Assembly (NCBI GenBank): GCA_963678445.1
Contig: OY782877.1
Location: 4,154,001 to 4,218,000, forward strand
Reading direction: 5' to 3'
DNA: 64,000 nt
From: G963678445 sp963678445
GTDB taxonomy: Bacteria; Hydrogenedentota; Hydrogenedentia; Hydrogenedentales; G963678445
Shown: positions 61,960 through 64,000 of the stretch, piece after piece
Layout of the letters: each line of letters opens with the position of its first letter
Position numbering within the stretch: position 1 is the stretch's first letter
Translations under genes and position numbers: made by a program
Notes under the pieces: generated by a model
Database searches by the model: none
Seen by the model: the letters and a program-made list of their open reading frames with translations, nothing else
Told to the model about the DNA's origin: nothing

Positions 61960-62922
61960 TTACTTTTGGGTAGATTCTATTGCCTGTTCCAGAAGGGCGA
62001 GCGCTTGGGTACAATACTGCGATACGGAAGTGTCCGGTGTTGCCGGCAACCACTGCACTCGCTTGTCGCCCCGAAACCAAGTCAGTTGACGCTTGGCATA
62101 GCGGCGATGGTGTTGTTTGGTAGCCTCAACAGCCTCCTCCAACGTCTGTTGTCCTTCAAGGTGCGCAATCAGTTCACGATAGCCCAATGCTTTGAGTCGG
62201 CAAAGCGGGTCGCGGTAGCCCAACGCGATTAACCGTTTTACCTCTTCAAGCCAGCCCATTTCTATCATCAAGTCCACACGACGGTTAATACGATCATACA
62301 AAACCTCACGTTCCCATTGTAATGCGACCTGCACCGCATGTAAAGCGTTCGTTTGCGCCTGATGATCGCGGTGAAGTGCCGAAAAAGGTTGCCCCGTCGT
62401 TTCATAGACCTCCAGCGCCCGCACTATCCGTACCAGATCATTTTCACTGGTTAACAATGCGGCGTAGTCGGGATCTACCGCACGCAGGCGCGCCATCAGG
62501 TGGGCATTACCCTTTTCCTCTGCTTCCTGTTGCAGGCGTGTGCGGATTTCCGGTTGGCGAACAGGTCCGGGAAAGAGCCCATCGATCAGCGCATTGACGT
62601 ATAGGCCCGAGCCGCCAACGACAACGGCAATTTTTCCTGCAGCATTCAACCGGGCGACTTCGCGGCGTGCCATACGTTCATATTCACCGGCGGCCATCGT
62701 GGCGTCGGGCGCAAGACAACTCACGAAGTGGTGGGGGACACGCGCCTGCTCTTGCGGAGTGGGGGCGGCGGTGCCGATTTCCATGCCGCGATAGAACTGC
62801 ATGGAATCTGCTGAGAGGATTTCCGTCTGCAACGCCTCTGCCAATGCAATGGCGAGCGAGGTTTTACCCGAGGCGGTGGGACCGACTACGGTCAACACGG
62901 CTATTGCAGGAGATGAGGACAT
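61960..62922 (-). CDS. miaA: tRNA dimethylallyltransferase
   Basis: A 320-residue enzyme that adds a dimethylallyl group to A37 of tRNAs reading UNN codons. It shows the P-loop VVGPTASGKTSLAIALAEAL, the ILSADSMQFYRGMEIGTAAPT block, VPHHFVSCLAPD, VVVGGSGLYVNALIDGL and the late KQHHRRYAKRQLTWFRGD motif. Length is typical. It starts 48 bp after mutL on the same strand, a common pairing in bacteria. Confidence 0.95.
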   Translation of the reverse strand: MSSSPAIAVLTVVGPTASGKTSLAIALAEALQTEILSADSMQFYRGMEIGTAAPTPQEQARVPHHFVSCLAPDATMAAGEYERMARREVARLNAAGKIAVVVGGSGLYVNALIDGLFPGPVRQPEIRTRLQQEAEEKGNAHLMARLRAVDPDYAALLTSENDLVRIVRALEVYETTGQPFSALHRDHQAQTNALHAVQVALQWEREVLYDRINRRVDLMIEMGWLEEVKRLIALGYRDPLCRLKALGYRELIAHLEGQQTLEEAVEATKQHHRRYAKRQLTWFRGDKRVQWLPATPDTSVSQYCTQALALLEQAIESTQK

Positions 62923-62970
62923 AGCGTACTTCTTGTTGTTTCTGTTAGCTCTGAAAAAACCTGCCCCAAG

Positions 62971-64000
62971 CTACTGGATTCTTCGAAAGCTTTTTTCCAT
63001 TTGATGTTGCGTCAGTTCAGTGATAATGGGACGTCCATGCGGACAGGTATACGGAGGACGCAGCCGTTTAAAGCCTTCCAGCAAGCCTTGGCGTTCTTCC
63101 GGGGTAAGGGTGTCGCCTGCTTTAACCGAAGCTTTGCAGGCCCGTGTCGCCAAACGAAGCAGCACTTCCAACGCATTTTCCTTGTTGAACAAATCTCCCT
63201 GGCCCAAGTCGTCCAGAATATGGTACACCACATCAACCACCTTCGATTCTTCATAGAGATGGCAAATCGAGGTAATTTGGAATGTATTGCCGCCAAAAGG
63301 TTCCAATTCGATACCCAGTTGTGCAAACAGATCCAGATTCGACTCCATCAAACGCATTTGGGCGGGGGCTACCTCTACCACCAGCGGCACCGCCAATTGT
63401 TGCGATGCATAACTCTGATCCCGCAATTCACACAGGAGGTTATCATAATTCAGGCGTTCATGGAGGGCGTGTTGATCAATGATCAACAGACGATCCTCCG
63501 CGGGTACCAATAAATATGTGTCGAAGAGTTGCATAGGCGCGTTTTGCGGCGTCAATACCGGTTGGTAAGCTGCCTCAGGGGCGATTTGCGTCATGTGTGT
63601 TGCTTCGTTTTCCAGAAAGTGCGTCTGTTCCGGCAATGCCGGGGTGGTAGGTGGGGGGGGAGGCGTATGGTTTTCGCAGGCCTGATGTACAGAAGACGTT
63701 TCCTGGGGCTGCGCTTGTGCAACAACCTCAGACGTGGACGCCGATGTATCTGTAGAGTGTGTTGGATCGATTTTGACTTCGGTAGCAATGGGGGAAGCCG
63801 GAGATGGAGGCGCCACAGCAGGCGAAAGAGGCTGTTCCTCCGGCGTGTCCTGCGTTGTGGGGGCCAAGGCCGCCAAGCGTGTACGGACGATGTCCCGAAT
63901 GGCGTCGCGTGCGGCCCGTTCATCGCGGAAACGAATCTCACGTTTCGTAGGATGGATGTTTACATCCACAAAACGTGGGTGCGTTTCAAAAAGCAGGATG
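62971..64000 (-). CDS. mutL: DNA mismatch repair protein MutL (3' part, 5' end outside the window)
   Basis: The frame is open to the window edge, so the N-terminal ATPase lies mostly beyond it. The visible part starts at ETHPRFVDVNIHPTKREIRF, the end of the ATPase domain, and continues with a Pro/Ser/Thr-rich linker and the dimerisation/endonuclease domain. The latter has DQHALHERLNYD, RACKASVKAGD and CPHGRPI, the endonuclease and zinc-site signatures of MutL proteins that nick DNA. In the first motif the last Glu of DQHAxxExxxxE is Asp. No E. coli-type (endonuclease-free) MutL pattern is present. miaA follows 48 bp later. Confidence 0.93.
   Translation of the reverse strand, partial: ILLFETHPRFVDVNIHPTKREIRFRDERAARDAIRDIVRTRLAALAPTTQDTPEEQPLSPAVAPPSPASPIATEVKIDPTHSTDTSASTSEVVAQAQPQETSSVHQACENHTPPPPPTTPALPEQTHFLENEATHMTQIAPEAAYQPVLTPQNAPMQLFDTYLLVPAEDRLLIIDQHALHERLNYDNLLCELRDQSYASQQLAVPLVVEVAPAQMRLMESNLDLFAQLGIELEPFGGNTFQITSICHLYEESKVVDVVYHILDDLGQGDLFNKENALEVLLRLATRACKASVKAGDTLTPEERQGLLEGFKRLRPPYTCPHGRPIITELTQHQMEKSFRRIQ

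Overview
The window reads as the chromosome of a Gram-negative, probably uncultured bacterium that feeds on polysaccharides. Signal peptides and a lipobox, a sigma-54 activator, and secreted DUF4838, GH43, GH123, GH29 and PhoPQ-related (PqaA-type) proteins together suggest a Hydrogenedentota-, Lentisphaerota/Kiritimatiellota- or Sumerlaeota-like lineage. That placement is inference from gene content; there is no rRNA gene to settle it. No tRNA, rRNA, CRISPR array, intact insertion sequence or prophage was seen.

Layout. 0-9.5 kb: a secreted DUF4838 protein, an ASKHA/ferredoxin corrinoid-activator-like protein, an MBL-fold hydrolase, a HAD/RlmD-like pair, a lipoprotein and a GH43-like enzyme. 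9.9-13.5 kb: a two-gene Gabija-type anti-phage system (OLD-family nuclease plus UvrD-like helicase). 13.7-19.8 kb: asparagine synthase, a Gfo/Idh/MocA oxidoreductase, thiE/thiS, a stand-alone IMP cyclohydrolase and purD. 20-28.2 kb: an apparent DNA-repair operon, XPB-like helicase - AddB-like - AddA-like. 28.5-36.5 kb: a PilZ protein, a type I phosphodiesterase, a Ski2-like helicase fused to an OmpR-type winged helix, and a divergent PAS/GAF histidine kinase. 36.5-47.6 kb: secreted PhoPQ-related, GH123 and SGNH-GH29 proteins, a tandem pair of dynamin-like GTPases and a DUF218 protein. 47.6-61.6 kb: one long leftward run holding a coiled-coil protein, a sensor kinase without a visible phospho-accepting histidine domain but with a receiver, a 1708-residue membrane TPR protein, a small helical protein, and a histidine kinase/NtrC pair. 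62-64 kb: miaA and the 3' part of mutL.

Most interesting points. (1) The 1708-residue protein carries about 22 copies of an LSQDDLDALI-type motif that resembles the CheY-binding N-terminal peptide of the flagellar switch protein FliM. They lie on the predicted cytoplasmic side of a single membrane helix, with TPRs on the other side, and the gene sits among receiver-domain and kinase genes. (2) The Ski2-like helicase/OmpR winged-helix fusion, whose promoter region is full of TATAC half-sites. (3) A dispersed palindromic repeat with two copies 100 bp apart near 5.6 kb, one copy that encodes the last 26 residues of that helicase, and one degenerate copy inside the AddB-like coding sequence. (4) A possible multi-hairpin RNA ahead of the coiled-coil gene.

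All assignments come from reading motifs by eye; no database search, structure prediction or folding program was run.
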